Assembly: GCF_050908995.1 (NCBI RefSeq)
Contig: NC_135119.1
Location: 2,604,001-2,668,000, forward strand
Source: Andrena cerasifolii
Lineage: Eukaryota; Arthropoda; Insecta; Hymenoptera; Andrenidae
Length of the DNA stretch: 64,000 bases
Direction: 5' to 3'
Positions 11,610 to 23,165 of the stretch are shown here, in pieces; position 1 is the first letter of the stretch; each line of letters begins with the position of its first letter. The notes under the pieces are model-generated. The model saw nothing but the letters and a program-made list of their open reading frames with translations. It was not told where the DNA came from and did not search any database. Position numbers and translations under genes: made by a program.

Positions 11610-11992
11610 CCCTGATAGCCAGATCTGGGCAGCAGAATCTGACGTCAGAACTGCAGCAGTCTGTGTCCGCATTTGGCTGCGTTCTGATGTGCAGAGCCTG
11701 AGGTGCAGTGCCTGATGTCAGATGGACAGCAGATCGACAGCAGATCGACAGCAGATTTCGCCGTCTGTTAGGCACAGCAACAGCGCCATCTGAGATACAG
11801 AATTACCAAGCAATTGCCTACAGATGGCGCTGTTGCTGTGCCTAGCAGACGGCGAAATCTGCTGTCGATCTGCTGTCCATTTGACATCAGGCACTGCACT
11901 TCAGGCTCGGCACATCAGAACGCAGCCAAATGCGGACACAGACTGCTGCAGTTCTGACGTCAGATTCTGCTGCCCAGATCTGGCTATCAGGG
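11610..11992. mobile_element. 383-bp TA-flanked foldback element
   Basis: CCCTGATAGCCAGATCTGGG at the left is inverted exactly at the right end, and arms of about 175 bp match across most of the element. TA lies immediately outside both ends (11608-11609, 11993-11994), consistent with a Tc1/mariner-type duplication. Inside the left arm, GACAGCAGATC is tandemly repeated. A 60-codon ORF across it is incidental. Confidence 0.8.
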
Positions 11993-12012
11993 TATATTCT
12001 TCATAGATCTTC

Positions 12013-12190
12013 ATTGGGAGAGTTACTGATAGATGAGATGGGTTTTCCCTACCAAAATGAGTTCAAACATAACGTAATTCGGGCTATTTTTAATTACACG
12101 TAATGTGCAATTCACACATGAATAAATGGGACCGCAAAGTCCGAATTACGTTGTGTTTGGATTCCTTCTCATTGGAAAAATCTCTCCAAT
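12013..12190. mobile_element. 178-bp inverted-repeat element
   Basis: ATTGGGAGAG at the left pairs with CTCTCCAAT at the right, and inner blocks around AACGTAATTCGG also pair inverted. Arms of about 65 bp are moderately diverged. Confidence 0.55.
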
Positions 12191-13790
12191 TACCAAAGCG
12201 AAATGTAAAAACACATGCAGTGCGCATGAGGAATGAGACACATACTGCGAGGTGTATCCGTTAATGAGTTCAGAGGATGAGGATAACAACCTAACATCAT
12301 TTGGTGACTGACAGCAAAACAAACAGTCTTCCTTCCTTTCTGAATTCACTTTTTGACTCCGTCTGTAAAGAACTTTTCTATACAACTAACAGATGTAATA
12401 TATGAGATAAAATTCTGTGAATTCTTTGCGCCTATTAGTTACATGCATAACGAAGAACAGAGATAAAATTCGGACCAACAGGATTCGCATTTTTTTCAGG
12501 TTCATCGTCAGCTCTCAACAGTATCTAATGATATTTTAATGAGATGCTAAAATGGGAATTTGCATACGGTAATTGTGTTTATTTAAATCTTATCTATTAC
12601 CATCATTTCTTAAAACTCCTACAGAATATCCATTTTCCGCCATCAACGATGGACGAAAAATTTCTAAGTCCTTTATTAAAACTGGAAGGTTCATTCGTAC
12701 TATAAAATTCGTTATAGGCAATGTAAGAAAACTATTTTTAATGGCATTTCCATAATAAAAATTCTGGAAAGGCGTTTATGGTATTGTACAATAAAAATAT
12801 TTTCATTCTCGTTTCCCGCTAGTTTACAGAATATGTCATAGTTTTTTGGTTAACTTCAATGTCATTAGTAGTAAGTAACGAGACAGTTTTTTCATGAGGA
12901 AAAATTTCCTCCATAAGCAAAAAAAATTGTTGTATTTATCAGCAACTGAAGTACCACTAGTATTTTCAAATTCGCTTATAAACGAAGTATAAGCTTACAT
13001 GATTTCAGAATTATATATGCACTTACATGTACGTTTAGAGATGAAGCCTACCAGAAACTACCATGCCAATTCTGAAGGTAATCAGTTAGGTAGGAAGTCC
13101 TTTCGTAATCTCGAATACAAGGCTCCACTAACGCACATGACACCATTATGACAAGAATTGGTCTAAAGTTTGAGCCACCGGTTTAGGCCTGTCAGAGTCA
13201 CTTCTCCGATTACAATTCAGGTCAGCCATAATCCCATCTTCTTCGATCTCGTACAGATGTATCCATATGTATGTTACGTGCTTCGACGCTTGTCACACAT
13301 ACATGACAGACTTATGGGTGAGCAGTTTCAATCTCTCAAGCATATCGCGGTCTTTCTATCACTAACTCCCAATTTCACTTTTCCCTTTTACTCGTATATT
13401 TACATGGTTTCTCATTTTACTCATAACTGTTTCTCTCATTAGTATATTCTTTCTTCCCCCTTCGTGTTCTATTTTACTGTTCCCTTTGTTGCTTTCCCAT
13501 TGACTTCCTTTGTTTGACGCAAACGGCCAGCTCACCTGTCTGTTTGATATGTATTTCTCAAACACGTTTAATTTTTTAAATTTTCAATAAAATTATACGA
13601 TATTGATATCGTTGAAGTGGATTTATTGTGTTTTTTTCTAATAGCATTAAAAACATACCGGTTTCATTTTAAACAACATGTGTGATTCTAAAATTCCAAA
13701 AACCGTGTCGATGTATAAAATCTCCTATTTAATATAAGATTTGAACCAAACTGCCTTGGTATTGGAAGTGAAGAGACATGGAGGACAGGG
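12191..13790. other. 1.6 kb without a recognisable feature
   Basis: AT-rich DNA. ORFs of 60-90 codons at 12573, 13170 and 13362 have no motifs and no supporting splice or codon signal. Confidence 0.4.
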
Positions 13791-13799
13791 CATAGAGGT

Positions 13800-14290
13800 G
13801 GGCAAATGGTGAAGCGAGGATTACCTTCGGTGGTCTTGACAAGCCTAACCGGTAGACCCAGATTCGTGGGACGTGGGTCAAATGCTTACCCCCACAATGA
13901 CTTACCGTCGTCCCTCATTTTGCTCCCATCGCACTGCACACCCAGACCTTTTTTTTTCGTGGAGAAATCCCTAACGGATACCCCTAACCCTCGGGGGAGG
14001 GTAAGGGGTTATGTGGGGCTTGCACCCACTAAAACTCCACGGTGGTCGTCCTCGGATGCGGAGTAGTGCGCCTGAGGAGGAGGACTTGATGCGGGAGCAA
14101 GCTAGCGATACGTCCGCTTGCCCCCCCCCCCTCACGCGCATGATGTTGATGCATACTCCGCACCGATTTCCCGAAGACTCGGGGACTTCCCTGGGGTGCA
14201 CACCCAGACCTAACCCCCACAATGACTTTCGTCGTCCCCCATTTTGCTCCTATCGCACTGCACACAAGCATATTATTGGTGCAATAACTC
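13800..14290 (+). repeat. Duplicated fragment of SINE-like family B
   Basis: Sequence around 13866-13945 (CGTGGGACGTGG, then CCCCCACAATGAC) matches the outer part of the minus-strand copy at 17930-18020. A second partial copy of its CCCCCACAATGAC block starts at 14212. The 13-bp CACACCCAGACCT flanks the intervening 13950-14198, so this is a local duplication of roughly 320 bp or an insertion with a target duplication. A poly-C run lies near 14121. Confidence 0.5.
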
Positions 14291-14499
14291 ACACAAAAAA
14301 ACATACTTGGTTTACCTTAAAACTCTTTATTAGACGGAGCTATACAGTTAGCTGCATTTAGCATTTTTAAGCGCGCACACATCCGGTGAAGGCAAAAGTA
14401 CGAAGGGAAAGCAAAAAAAAAACAGTATGCGCAACTTGGAAACAAATGCAACGATTTGCAGCACATTCTCGCGAAGGATTGAAAAAAAAGTATTTCTAT

Positions 14500-14680
14500 A
14501 CACATCCCTAATTCTGTCCGTGAGCGCTGCCCATTCGGCTCTTTGCGCGAACATTCCACTTTGCCGAAAACCGAGTGTTTGAGTCGCAATCAGGAGATCT
14601 GGAGTTCCAAACCCAGCGCGACGGTTTTATTTTATTTTTTAATTATTCTTCAATTTCACTTTCCAACGAAGTTAGACAAA
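14500..14680 (+). repeat. SINE-like family B, 3' part with tRNA-like promoter
   Basis: The segment GAGTCGCAATCAGGAG followed by GGAGTTCCAAACCC resembles a tRNA-type B box. It is followed by a T-rich tail that matches the minus-strand copy at 17735-17900. The upstream part (CATCCCTAATTCTGTCCGTG) also aligns with that copy. A class II (Leu or Ser) tRNA origin is a guess. Confidence 0.5.
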
Positions 14681-14699
14681 ATCTTGGATATTATTCCGA

Positions 14700-15065
14700 A
14701 AGAGACCGGTGGCCAATCGAGATGAGGTTTGGGGGGAGTGGTGGGGAGGGGGTGTGGACCCTAAATCTAAAATTGTAGCTTCGGGTATTTATTAGTTTCA
14801 GAAATAATAATATAAAATTATTGTTAATTTTGTTTTTAACTTTTTTTTTACGTTGGTGCAGGCCCCCTACCCGGGAACCTTTCCGTCCTGCCATTTTTTG
14901 TATTTTAAATTTTGCAACCTCAGTCTCATTTTTAGCATCGCCAAACTCACATCGGTTCGCTACCATGCTTTACGCGCCCGCACCCCCGCACTAATCTAGC
15001 CCCAACCAATACTAATACCCGGGACAAGTTGGAAAGTGGAATGCGTTGTGTCGGTATAAGTCAAA
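14700..15065 (+). repeat. Repeat family C, partial copy
   Basis: ATGAGGTTTGGGGGGAGTGG, then CCCTAAATCTAAAATTGTAG and TACCATGCTTTACGCGCCCG, follow the same order as in the complete element at 49081-49736, so this is a truncated relative. It lacks the right inverted terminus. Confidence 0.6.
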
Positions 15066-15369
15066 AGAAGTTTTTCGCAAATATCTCGGAAACGAAGGTC
15101 AGTTTCATCATTTGTTTTCTCCCAGGCTGGCGCATACTCTGCCACAGACGCGTACTGTAGGTACGTATACGGCAGAATACATTGTACCAGTAGCAGCAGT
15201 TTTTCGCGAATATCTCGGAAACGAAGGTCGAGCGGCGGTAACATGTTTAGGAAAAGGATGTTCAGAATCATGTTCCCGACAACATATTTCAAGGTCGTCA
15301 AAATCGGCGAGGAAACACCTGTTCTACATAATTACCTGATATAAATATAATAAATATAATATAATATTA

Positions 15370-15560
15370 GAACGTAGAGGGGACACGATCCGAGCGATCG
15401 TATTCGCTCCTTTCTTGCCGATGACGAGAGCGAATCAGAGGAACTGAAAGCGAGTGAGAAACGGTACGAGAAAGACAACGCGTTGATATTTTGTTTTGCT
15501 CTGTTTTGCGGACGCCGGATACTCCGTCCTTTGCCAGCCCGTGCAGACAATGTATTATAA
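15370..15560 (+). repeat. Repeat family D, copy 1
   Basis: The sequence from GGGGACACGAT through GAGAGCGAATCAGAGG to GATATTTTGTTTTGC is found inverted at 63140-63340, and in part at 61330-61420 (GGACGCAGGATACTCCGTC). No ORF. Confidence 0.55.
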
Positions 15561-15868
15561 TGAACAGATTTCTTAGTTTTTGGTGTAACTTGAAAGCTAC
15601 TTAACCGATTTTGATAATTCTTTCTTCATGACCTAAGTTGATCGAAGCCAAACTAAATACAATAAATTTCACCAAAATCGGTTCTGTAGTTACGGATGTA
15701 ACGTTCCGCGACGAGCCGCCATACAATTTTTCTTTTACTTTTATATACTAATTCTCATTATACTTATATTATGTTATATTATACCTAAAACATTTTGTAT
15801 TAGCAATAAGACGCGAGCACCTGTGATGCCAGATCGAGGACGGGTTCCCTCGAGAATTTCCCCCACCT
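15561..15868. other. No recognisable feature
   Basis: It contains a pair of near-inverse phrases (ACCGATTTTGATAATT and AAAATCGGTT) of the kind common in insect repeats, but no boundaries. Confidence 0.3.
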
Positions 15869-15956
15869 CGCGCATACTACGCCGGAGCAGCGTGTCCGTG
15901 AGCTCGGCGCTTCGGAGTCCAACTCACGGACGCGCAGCTCTGGCGTAGTGTGCGCG
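15869..15956. repeat. 88-bp GC-rich hairpin
   Basis: Arms of about 33 bp around CGCGCATACTACGCC and GGCGTAGTGTGCGCG pair across a short loop, with a second inner block TCCGTGAG and CTCACGGA. Confidence 0.7.
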
Positions 15957-16187
15957 AGTAATGAACGCGCTGTAGCGACCAGTGAAGGAACTAAGCGAAG
16001 TGAACGCATGCGCAGTGTTATTCAACCGAGCGAGTGAACCGAGTGCGGACCGTGAACGGATCGAGTACGCATGCGCAATAACTTACGAGCGTCCGAACAC
16101 CTAATGCAACGCGAGTGTAATGCCTAATTGGCATAAACCAAATACGAAAAGCTAATTGCTAAAAGCGGGCCAAGTTCTACGAACGGG

Positions 16188-16217
16188 TATAAATATAGGC
16201 CCGCCAGCAGCAGTCAG
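16188..16217 (+). promoter_or_regulatory. TATA box plus initiator
   Basis: TATAAATA at 16188 and CAGTCAG at 16211 have core Pol II promoter spacing. They are likely part of the candidate LTR rather than of a host gene. Confidence 0.45.
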
Positions 16218-16699
16218 CAAAGACAATCCAAGAGATCTTCCAGAGAGATCGTCCTAGAGACATCCAGTATTCGATACCTTCTCTCCGAGGCGCTTGAACC
16301 GGCAATTTAGTTGAACCTCAACTAAATTCACCTTCCTGTGCCTGAGGCCGCTTTGAAAGAAGCAACCTGGGTACCATATGATATTCCGCTCAATCTCACA
16401 TTCTACAATTGAGGCAGTCCGACTAGGCTCTTTGGCTATCATCTTAGGCAGCTCGACTAAGTACCTAAGCAACGTGAAATCTACAATTGAGACCACTTTG
16501 GAAGAGGCACCTTGGCTCCCATCCTAGAAAGCGTGGACCAGGTGATAGGCAACTGGAAGCTATTCAATTCCGAGAGAAGGAACTCTCTTTACTCTCAACT
16601 TGACATTCGAATCGACCAAAGTGTCATTCTCTCTGTAGTATACTATACCAACTTAGTGTCGTGACCTTTTTGTTTCTATATCAATCAATGCGTTCTGTT

Positions 16700-16870
16700 T
16701 TGACCAGGCGTCAGATTCTACTTCTTTTCGACTAAGCGTCAGATATTATTTCTATACGACCAAGCGTCATATTCTATTTCTTTTCGACTAAGCGTCAAAC
16801 TCTAATTCTATTCGACTAAGCGTCAATTTCTATTTCTTTTCGACTAAGCGTCAAATTCCAATTTTGGTGA
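16700..16870 (+). repeat. 28-bp minisatellite
   Basis: Units beginning GACTAAGCGTCA or GACCAAGCGTCA start near 16702, 16730, 16758, 16786, 16814 and 16842. Degenerate relatives lie at 16926 and 16972. Confidence 0.8.
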
Positions 16871-17220
16871 TCGAACAAACAAAACGGTATTTAAGTTAGT
16901 TAATTTTGCGTTCTACCAATTATACCGACCTAGCGTCGCGAGCGAAAATCGAACAGTATTCTGGTTTACCGACCAACGCGACGTTGCGTAACCATTTTCG
17001 TTCTATTATAATTTATATTACAATTCCACGACATCACGTCGTACCATAATTTTTTGAACAAACCATTTGTGTTAATTATTGTTATAAGAAAGACTCTTGT
17101 TCGTGAAATTCATTTCTTTATCGCACGCCACCCGAACCAATCCCGCTATTCTACAAGTAAACCTCTCTACTTGTGGAATCTCCTGTAACTAACGGCAACA
17201 TATCGTTCGAGAACGTTACA

Positions 17221-17734
17221 CAGAGAAATTCGCGGACAAACATAATACGTATAACATACATACAAACACCTCGAACTGATGTGTTACCGTCTGCACCACG
17301 CTGTTTTGGTGGTAAGAATTCAATTTTTGCAATTTTAAGAATTTATATCTCGAAAACGGTAGAGAGCGCTCCTTCCTACTGTCTGGGGTTGTTCTGGGTG
17401 TTCTCCTTATATCTAAAAATGACTGAGTAATCGAACTCCGAGAATAGTTCGTGACTTCCGCTGTTAGTAAAATCGATTACATTGGCGTGTAAAGTTTAGA
17501 ATTTGTCATAGTTACAATTGTATCTATTATAATAACTTCTGCATATATGTCTTCCACCTTCCCGTACGTACATTTTTATTAGTGGAATTATTTTTCATTT
17601 CGGTTTATGTACATATATAATGGCTAACATCATACGTCAACCAGCTGCATCGGTTTTTGGTAACGTGAATTACATCATTAATAAAAAAAAATCAAACTTT
17701 GAAAATGCTTTGTGAATTAATAATTTTCAAGTTT
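17221..17734. other. No recognisable feature
   Basis: AT-rich. An 85-codon plus-strand ORF at 17173-17430 crosses the presumed LTR end and has no motif. Confidence 0.3.
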
Positions 17735-18025
17735 TTATTCTACTGAGAAATTAGGGAGTGAAACTACAGAATAATTTTTAAAAAAAGATAAAACCACCGC
17801 ACTAGGATTTGAACTCTCGACCTCCTGATTGCGACTCATTCGCTCGGGTTTCGACAGCATGAATTGATGGCGAAAATAGCCGAACAGGCAGCGCACACAG
17901 GCAGGAATAGGGATATGCTTGCGTGCAGTACGTTGGGAACCGGGAGGGGACGACGGTAGGTCATAGTGGGGGCAAGCATTTGTTCCACGTCCCACGATTC
18001 TGGCGTCAATGGGTAGCCCGACTTT
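17735..18025 (-). repeat. SINE-like family B, longest copy
   Basis: On the minus strand the order is CGTGGGACGTGGAACAAATG, CCCCCACTATGACC, then CGAGCGAATGAGTCGCAATC and GAGAGTTCAAATCC (B-box-like), ending in a T-rich tail. The same blocks are scattered at 13800-14680 on the plus strand. A polymerase III, tRNA-derived origin is plausible from the B box but not proven. Confidence 0.5.
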
Positions 18026-18236
18026 AGTGCATCCTGCCTTCGAATCAGTGAATACTGCAGCGCGCGTGCTCATTGTATTTACACGATGTACACAGTGAGT
18101 TTATAAATGCATGCAAATGTGAATCTACATCCTAAAACAAGTTAGCAATGTTATGTCAACACAGATCGTATACATGTATAGTTTTCAAAGGCAAAACTGA
18201 AGAGGCCGGGAAAGAAAGAAATCTGTGGACTATCTT

Positions 18237-18525
18237 CAGCGTGTCCTATACTACAGGGTGTCCCAAAATTGCGGGACCGTTTGTAACATGCAATATCTTC
18301 ATACAAAAACTTCAAAAAGACCTTTAACGTTTTAGGATCCGAGGCTTCGTTCTCGAGATATTAAGGCCCGTTTCGCAAATACACGGCGTCCGTTTATGCG
18401 GCACCGTTTTCACGGTAAAAGGGTGAAGATCATGTGAAGTGTGTCACACGTACCGTCGCCGTCTAGGCGGGGGACAGCCAGCGTGATGCCGCCGTGCCTC
18501 CCCTCCATGAAACACGGAGACCGCG
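18237..18525 (+). repeat. Repeat starting ACAGGGTGTCCCAAAA
   Basis: The phrase ACAGGGTGTCCCAAAA, together with the related ACAGGGTGTTCCAAAA near 50570 and ACAGGGTGATCG at 21379, is a recurrent repeat end in insect genomes. The element's other end is not defined here. Confidence 0.35.
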
Positions 18526-19112
18526 GCTGTTTAAGGATGTATCGGACGTACAATATTAGACAAAACTATATGAAATTTGAAATAATTGAATATCTACGTC
18601 TCACGCATAGTAAGTCTAGATATAAGGAACTCGAACGACAGTTGGAGCCATATTTTTAATCCTACAAATGGTATTTTTCACTTTTTCAAACATTATTTGC
18701 GGATTTCTTCATTTACAAGCCTAAACTTTGTGAGTGAATATGCCCTGAATTCAACTGTATAACGCACAATTTTCTCAATTTATAATTTATTTCTGTAAAA
18801 CGGTGAGGTGAAAGCAATTGTAACTTGGCAGATATTTTCATCTATCTATATACTACATGTACAAAAAAAATGAAAACACTGATACCATTTCTTCAACATT
18901 GTTTCAGCTGTTTTATTTGTCAAGATCGTCTCTATTCCATAAGAGTACGTGTAAAATCAGTGAAAATTAACATCGTTATAACTCAACAACCGTTTAGTGA
19001 ATTCGTTTAAAATTTTTGGAGCACATCAGGAAGATTAAAAAGAACAATCTCACAAATTTTCATCAACTTGGTACCGTCTTGAAGGTAGGTCCGATACATT
19101 CTTAAACAGCAG
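18526..19112. mobile_element. 587-bp inverted-repeat element
   Basis: GCTGTTTAAGGATGTATCGG at the left is matched inverted by CCGATACATTCTTAAACAGC at the right with one mismatch. No coding motif. Confidence 0.6.
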
Positions 19113-19305
19113 AACCGTTATCACTTGTATGACGTTTTCACACATTCCGTGTATAGGTGCCCCGTGTGTTTCTTTTTATACTGTGAATTTACTTAAAAAT
19201 CATTAATTGTTTCAGTATAGTGCTACAGTTTTTTTTTTTATACAAAATGATAAGTGTTGACGTAGATAGACGTTTAGATATCTCTAGCCGAGGAAAGGCC
19301 AGTTA

Positions 19306-19559
19306 CAGTAAATCCTCGTTACCAGCCCGACGAACGGGGCTGGTGGCGGGCTGCTAACGCGTTGTGGACACTATTCCGCGCGGCCAATGGCGCGAGTGAG
19401 AAAAGCCAATGAGCGAGCGAGAGGAAACGAAAGAGTCGACGGCAACTTCGTGTCGACTTCGGGTTTCCTCACTGTGTCCGAAGGATTCCAAGAAATGGTG
19501 GGGATAGTCGCCGGGCTCTTAACGCATAGTAGAAACGGGCTGGTAACGAGGATTTACTG
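19306..19559 (+). mobile_element. 254-bp pogo/Tigger-type MITE, family E copy 1
   Basis: CAGTAAATCCTCGTTACCAG and its exact inverse form the ends, and TA abuts both (19304-19305, 19560-19561). The CAGT start and TA duplication fit pogo/Tigger elements. Copies: 57845-58089 in the other orientation and a fragment at 48897-49027. An 84-codon ORF through it is incidental. Confidence 0.85.
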
Positions 19560-19934
19560 TATATGGAACAAGATATTAAAATCACAAAAAGGCAGAAATG
19601 AAACGGAAAAAAAAATTTTTAGAACTAAAAAACGACTTTGAGTAATTAGAAGACGTTGAATAGAACGATGTGGGTAAGTTTTATTCTGTATTTTGTAATC
19701 AAATATACAGGCGTAGTTAATTAAAACGTCAAAGTATAATATAGGTATTGGGCGAACCCACTGAATTCTATTCCTTCTTTCTTTAATTCGTCTATAGAGA
19801 AACATCATTGCTATAACGCGTTCACGCTCCACGTTGAAGAAGAATTAATTCGAAAAACCCTCTGCGAACTGTGAATGTGTGATATTTATGCATCAGCACG
19901 TGATACTGCGTATGTGTGAAACCGGTCTTAATAT
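19560..19934. other. No recognisable feature
   Basis: AT-rich spacer. A 92-codon minus-strand ORF has no motif. Confidence 0.3.
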
Positions 19935-20046
19935 GTCGGCTAAAGTTCAAAGTCAATTTTCTCAAAAACGAATTGCGATATTAAAAAACTGTATTCTATA
20001 TTTTCGTCTTATTTTGACCTGTAGAATCCCCCCCCCCCCCAAAAAA
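19935..20046 (+). repeat. Repeat family F with poly-C end, copy 1
   Basis: AAAGTCAATTTTCTCAAAAA, then GCGATATTAAAAAACTGTAT, ending in a C run. It matches 49305-49401 and, more weakly, 60760-60855. Confidence 0.6.
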
Positions 20047-20111
20047 AGGTTTGTCACCTGCAGCGAAACACCCTGCATATACATATACATATGTAGTATG
20101 TATCTATCCTC

Positions 20112-20273
20112 CATTCCATATAAGAGTAGACCTGCGCCCCTACCGATTTGCGACCGATCTGCGCAGCTCCCACGAATCTGACACACGCGATTGGTCGAAG
20201 GACTTTCCCTGCCGGTTTCCTACCAATCAACAGTATATCCCTGCGCGGAACGAGTCTACTCTAAAGTGGAATG
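20112..20273. mobile_element. 162-bp inverted-repeat element, family G intact copy
   Basis: CATTCCATATAAGAGTAGAC and GTCTACTCTAAAGTGGAATG are near-exact inverted ends. A second copy (52305-53325) is split by a foreign insertion of about 850 bp, so this copy defines the empty structure. Confidence 0.75.
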
Positions 20274-20795
20274 CAGTATATATGTATATGTAATTTTAAT
20301 TATTCAAATTCTTATGTAATTTGTTCTTTTACTTTGAAAATGATTCTCAACTTCTTGGTAAACTTTATCTTTAATATTTGCACCTTTACTGACACTATGC
20401 ATTAATATCATCCCTAATTGTAAGTAGAAATCAAACGATGTAATGTCTGCCGATTTTAGAAGCCGAATTATTGTACCACCATAATCAATTAACACACAGC
20501 TTTTCGAATAATAAAAAACTATCAATTTGTAAAAGTTTGTTGCATTATTTAAATTAGACCACCATCAAATGTTGAGGAATACTATAGGGTGTAACTGGAA
20601 GTACCAGTTAGTAGTAGGCAAACACACCAGCCAACCCGTACGCATTTGTGTACCCAACAAAACAATTCTTTCAACATGAAAAGTCCTACACACCAATTTT
20701 ATTCCAAACTAACATTTCTCTCAACTTATTTCTCTACATAGAATCAATTCTTTTTCTAGTATACCACCATTACAACCCATCTAGAATGAGGGATG
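20274..20795. other. No recognisable feature
   Basis: AT-rich. Two 73-codon ORFs have no motif. Confidence 0.3.
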
Positions 20796-20966
20796 CTGTA
20801 TTCTCTCGAAATAGTATCGCGAGTCGAGGCCAGCGACGAATCTTTATTGTGACCTGGACACGATTCTGAGGCCGATCGCTAGTCTCATCGTTAGGAACTA
20901 GTGGGGAATAGCGAAGAATCTTCATCGTGAGGTGGAAAGCGATAGTACTATTTCGAGAGACTACTG
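20796..20966. mobile_element. 171-bp inverted-repeat element
   Basis: CTGTATTCTCTCGAAATAG at the left and CTATTTCGAGAGACTACTG at the right are inverted. TA follows the right end. The left flank is not clearly TA. Confidence 0.6.
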
Positions 20967-22201
20967 TATGTACTTGTAACTGTGAACGGCGAATACAGTT
21001 ATGTCTATCGATAGGAAATGTAGTTGTAATATAGCTAATGCACTCTAATAGCTGATGCATCTGCATTACCTTTGCAAGACAAGGATATTTAAATTCTAGG
21101 ACGTAAAAAGATGGACAGAGGCGCGAAAAGAAAGGGCGGCGTGAAAGGCTGCGACGAAAACATGAAATAAGAAGGAATGAGTAAGAAGAAGCAGAACTGA
21201 CCGGATGAGAAATGGAGCTTGAAACGAGAGATGTAAAAGAAAAGAACAATCAGCGGAAGAAAGTAGTTGCTCGACTAAGCTTTCTCTCTTCACTGGATAG
21301 CGACCAGCATTTAAGCTGGAAAGAGAAGCAACGATAATGCTTGCAGCGGTTACGAGTGCAACAGGGGAAATCCTATGTACAGGGTGATCGAAATACCAGC
21401 AGTCGAACAAAATAAAAAGTTCGATTACGTGTAAATTGAGAATAACTGTGTAGAGTGTGTAGACCATAAATCACACACGTTCCACATGACTGGATACGAG
21501 GCTCGTGTAACGAATTCTCTATGTATTAGGATCCGTTAGTTTGCATGAAGTTCATGCGTATTGAGAGCACTTTTAAAACGTATATGGACTTTTTGTGTTT
21601 AATAAAACTAACACTGTCGAAAGCTACCGGTCTGAAATTTCAGGGAAAAATGTTGCCGACCAATATAAGGATAAAAAATATCAAAGTGGAAGCTTTTGCG
21701 TAACTGCTTGATCTGTGTTTATGCGTAACTCATTCACATTGCAGCGTAAATAACCATTAAACATAAGACAAAATTACGTAAAACGATAAAATATTATTAT
21801 TGTATTAGGTAATCCATAGGCGTCTTTTTCTTAAAAATACTACAAGTAAAATGGGTATAAAAATGAAGAATAATGATATTTAATCACGGTTAATTAAGCT
21901 GTAACGTCTATAGCCAAATTGGTCACTTTCGTCAAAACGAATATCATATCCAATTAATATTAAGAGATAGGGGTGGTAATATGAAACAGACTGTCATTTC
22001 CGAAACTAAATACGTTTGGCATCTATCCGCGACAATAGTAGCTATAACCATTAGATTCCTCTGTTGCTTATTTGCCATACTGGCGTCTGTATCGTCAACT
22101 GTTTCCGATCGTGACAGCAGCTTTTACATTTTACAGACATCAACACTTTTCATAAGTTAAGTTTAAAAAATGATTTGACTATCTTTATTGCTAAATGTAA
22201 A
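20967..22201. other. 1.2 kb without a recognisable gene
   Basis: Minus-strand ORFs of 159 and 123 codons (20770-21249, 21096-21467) are serine- and leucine-rich, overlap each other and cross an inverted-repeat element. They show no domain motif, and I take them as chance. An ACAGGGTGATCG repeat end lies at 21379. Confidence 0.4.
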
Positions 22202-22548
22202 TGTGACGTCTCGGCCCCACCACATGGGTCACGCCGGTTAGTCTCCGCCGGCGCCGCTAGAGGTCTACACTTCTCGCAAGTCCCTATCGTCCACTCTCAT
22301 TCGTACATATACAAGTTCCAAGTTATTTCCTCTAAGTCCCCGTGTGTCTAGGGCAGGGGCCGTCAGCTACAGCCCTATTGATGGGTCTGGCTGACGGTCC
22401 CAAGACGAAACACACCTCCTCCTCGATCTTTAATGCCAATCCGCCTGCCCCGCACAGTACTCCAAAAAGCGTGACCGGCCCGAGGGATGATAATTACGGT
22501 TAAGCCGCCGCGGAGGCGACGGGGCAAGATTATTCCCTCTTTACGTAT
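22202..22548 (+). repeat. 350-bp repeat family H, copy 1 (possible LTR)
   Basis: It starts TGTGACGTC and matches 62047-62395 along its whole length, including GCACAGTACTCCAAAAAGCG and CTAGGGCAGGGGCCGT. The TGT start and a TATA-like stretch in the second copy suggest a solo LTR, but a CA end and target duplication could not be fixed. Confidence 0.6.
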
Positions 22549-23139
22549 TGAATAGTAATGAGATTAAAGTTCAAAATGGTAGGAAGGAAACGTGTTCTTT
22601 AAAAATATTTTCTCTTTGTCGAGGGTTATTAGATCATTTAAAAAATGGCATTGGTAGGAACACTGGTAACATGGAACAAGACATTCTAGACGTTCGAGAC
22701 ATTAAAATCTGAGGAACTTTGAGTTCAATGCAAAATATGTCAGGATTAGGCCCACATTTTGTGCAGTGGTTGTAACACTGATTTGCGACTTCTGATCCTA
22801 AAGAATAAGAATACGATTTGCATTTTGTTTTTCCTCGTCACATATAAAGTGTATTTTGTATTTTCATTTCTAAAATCATTTTTCTCTGTTGCACTTGATC
22901 AACAAAGATTGTTTAAATAATAAATATGTTATGGCAATGAAGAATAAAACGTTTATATCTGCTTCATATTACTACCCCGTTTTCGAAAACACACATTTTT
23001 CACTGTGTTAGAACAAATTGTTGTAGGTACACTTTCAACGATTTTATTTTGCACCCCAGCGACTAATAATACCTACATAGTAAGCGATACGTTGGTTAGC
23101 ACTACTGATGATCGTTGATACAATAGATACTACTTAAAT
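22549..23139. other. No recognisable feature
   Basis: AT-rich DNA without an ORF or repeat boundary. Confidence 0.35.
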
Positions 23140-23165
23140 ATTATTTATTTATTTATTTATTTCAC
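23140..23165 (-). repeat. AAATA tail of the LINE
   Basis: Five to six TTTA units on the plus strand, read as the tandem tail at the 3' end of the minus-strand LINE. Confidence 0.75.

Larger units (their letters stand above)
16116..17220 (+). mobile_element. Candidate solo LTR
   Basis: A TATA box (TATAAATA, 16188-16195) is followed about 20 bp later by an initiator-like CAGTCAG (16211-16217), the arrangement of an LTR or short-promoter retroelement. The span from TGTAATG to CGTTACA gives the expected TG and CA ends with short inverted termini. The flanking pentamers GCGAG and CAGAG do not match, so the ends are uncertain. The interior holds a 28-bp minisatellite. No protease, RT or integrase fragment is adjacent, hence a solo LTR if correct. 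Confidence 0.4.

Noticed and set aside
16116..17220. Host gene promoter from the TATA box and initiator
   Set aside because: No ORF follows, and the context of a minisatellite and TG...CA ends suits an LTR better.
17800..17860. True tRNA gene
   Set aside because: Only B-box-like similarity; no acceptor or anticodon stem could be drawn.
20770..21467. Minus-strand coding region of 120-160 codons
   Set aside because: Two overlapping frames rich in Ser, Leu and Phe, crossing an inverted-repeat element, with no motif or splice pattern.
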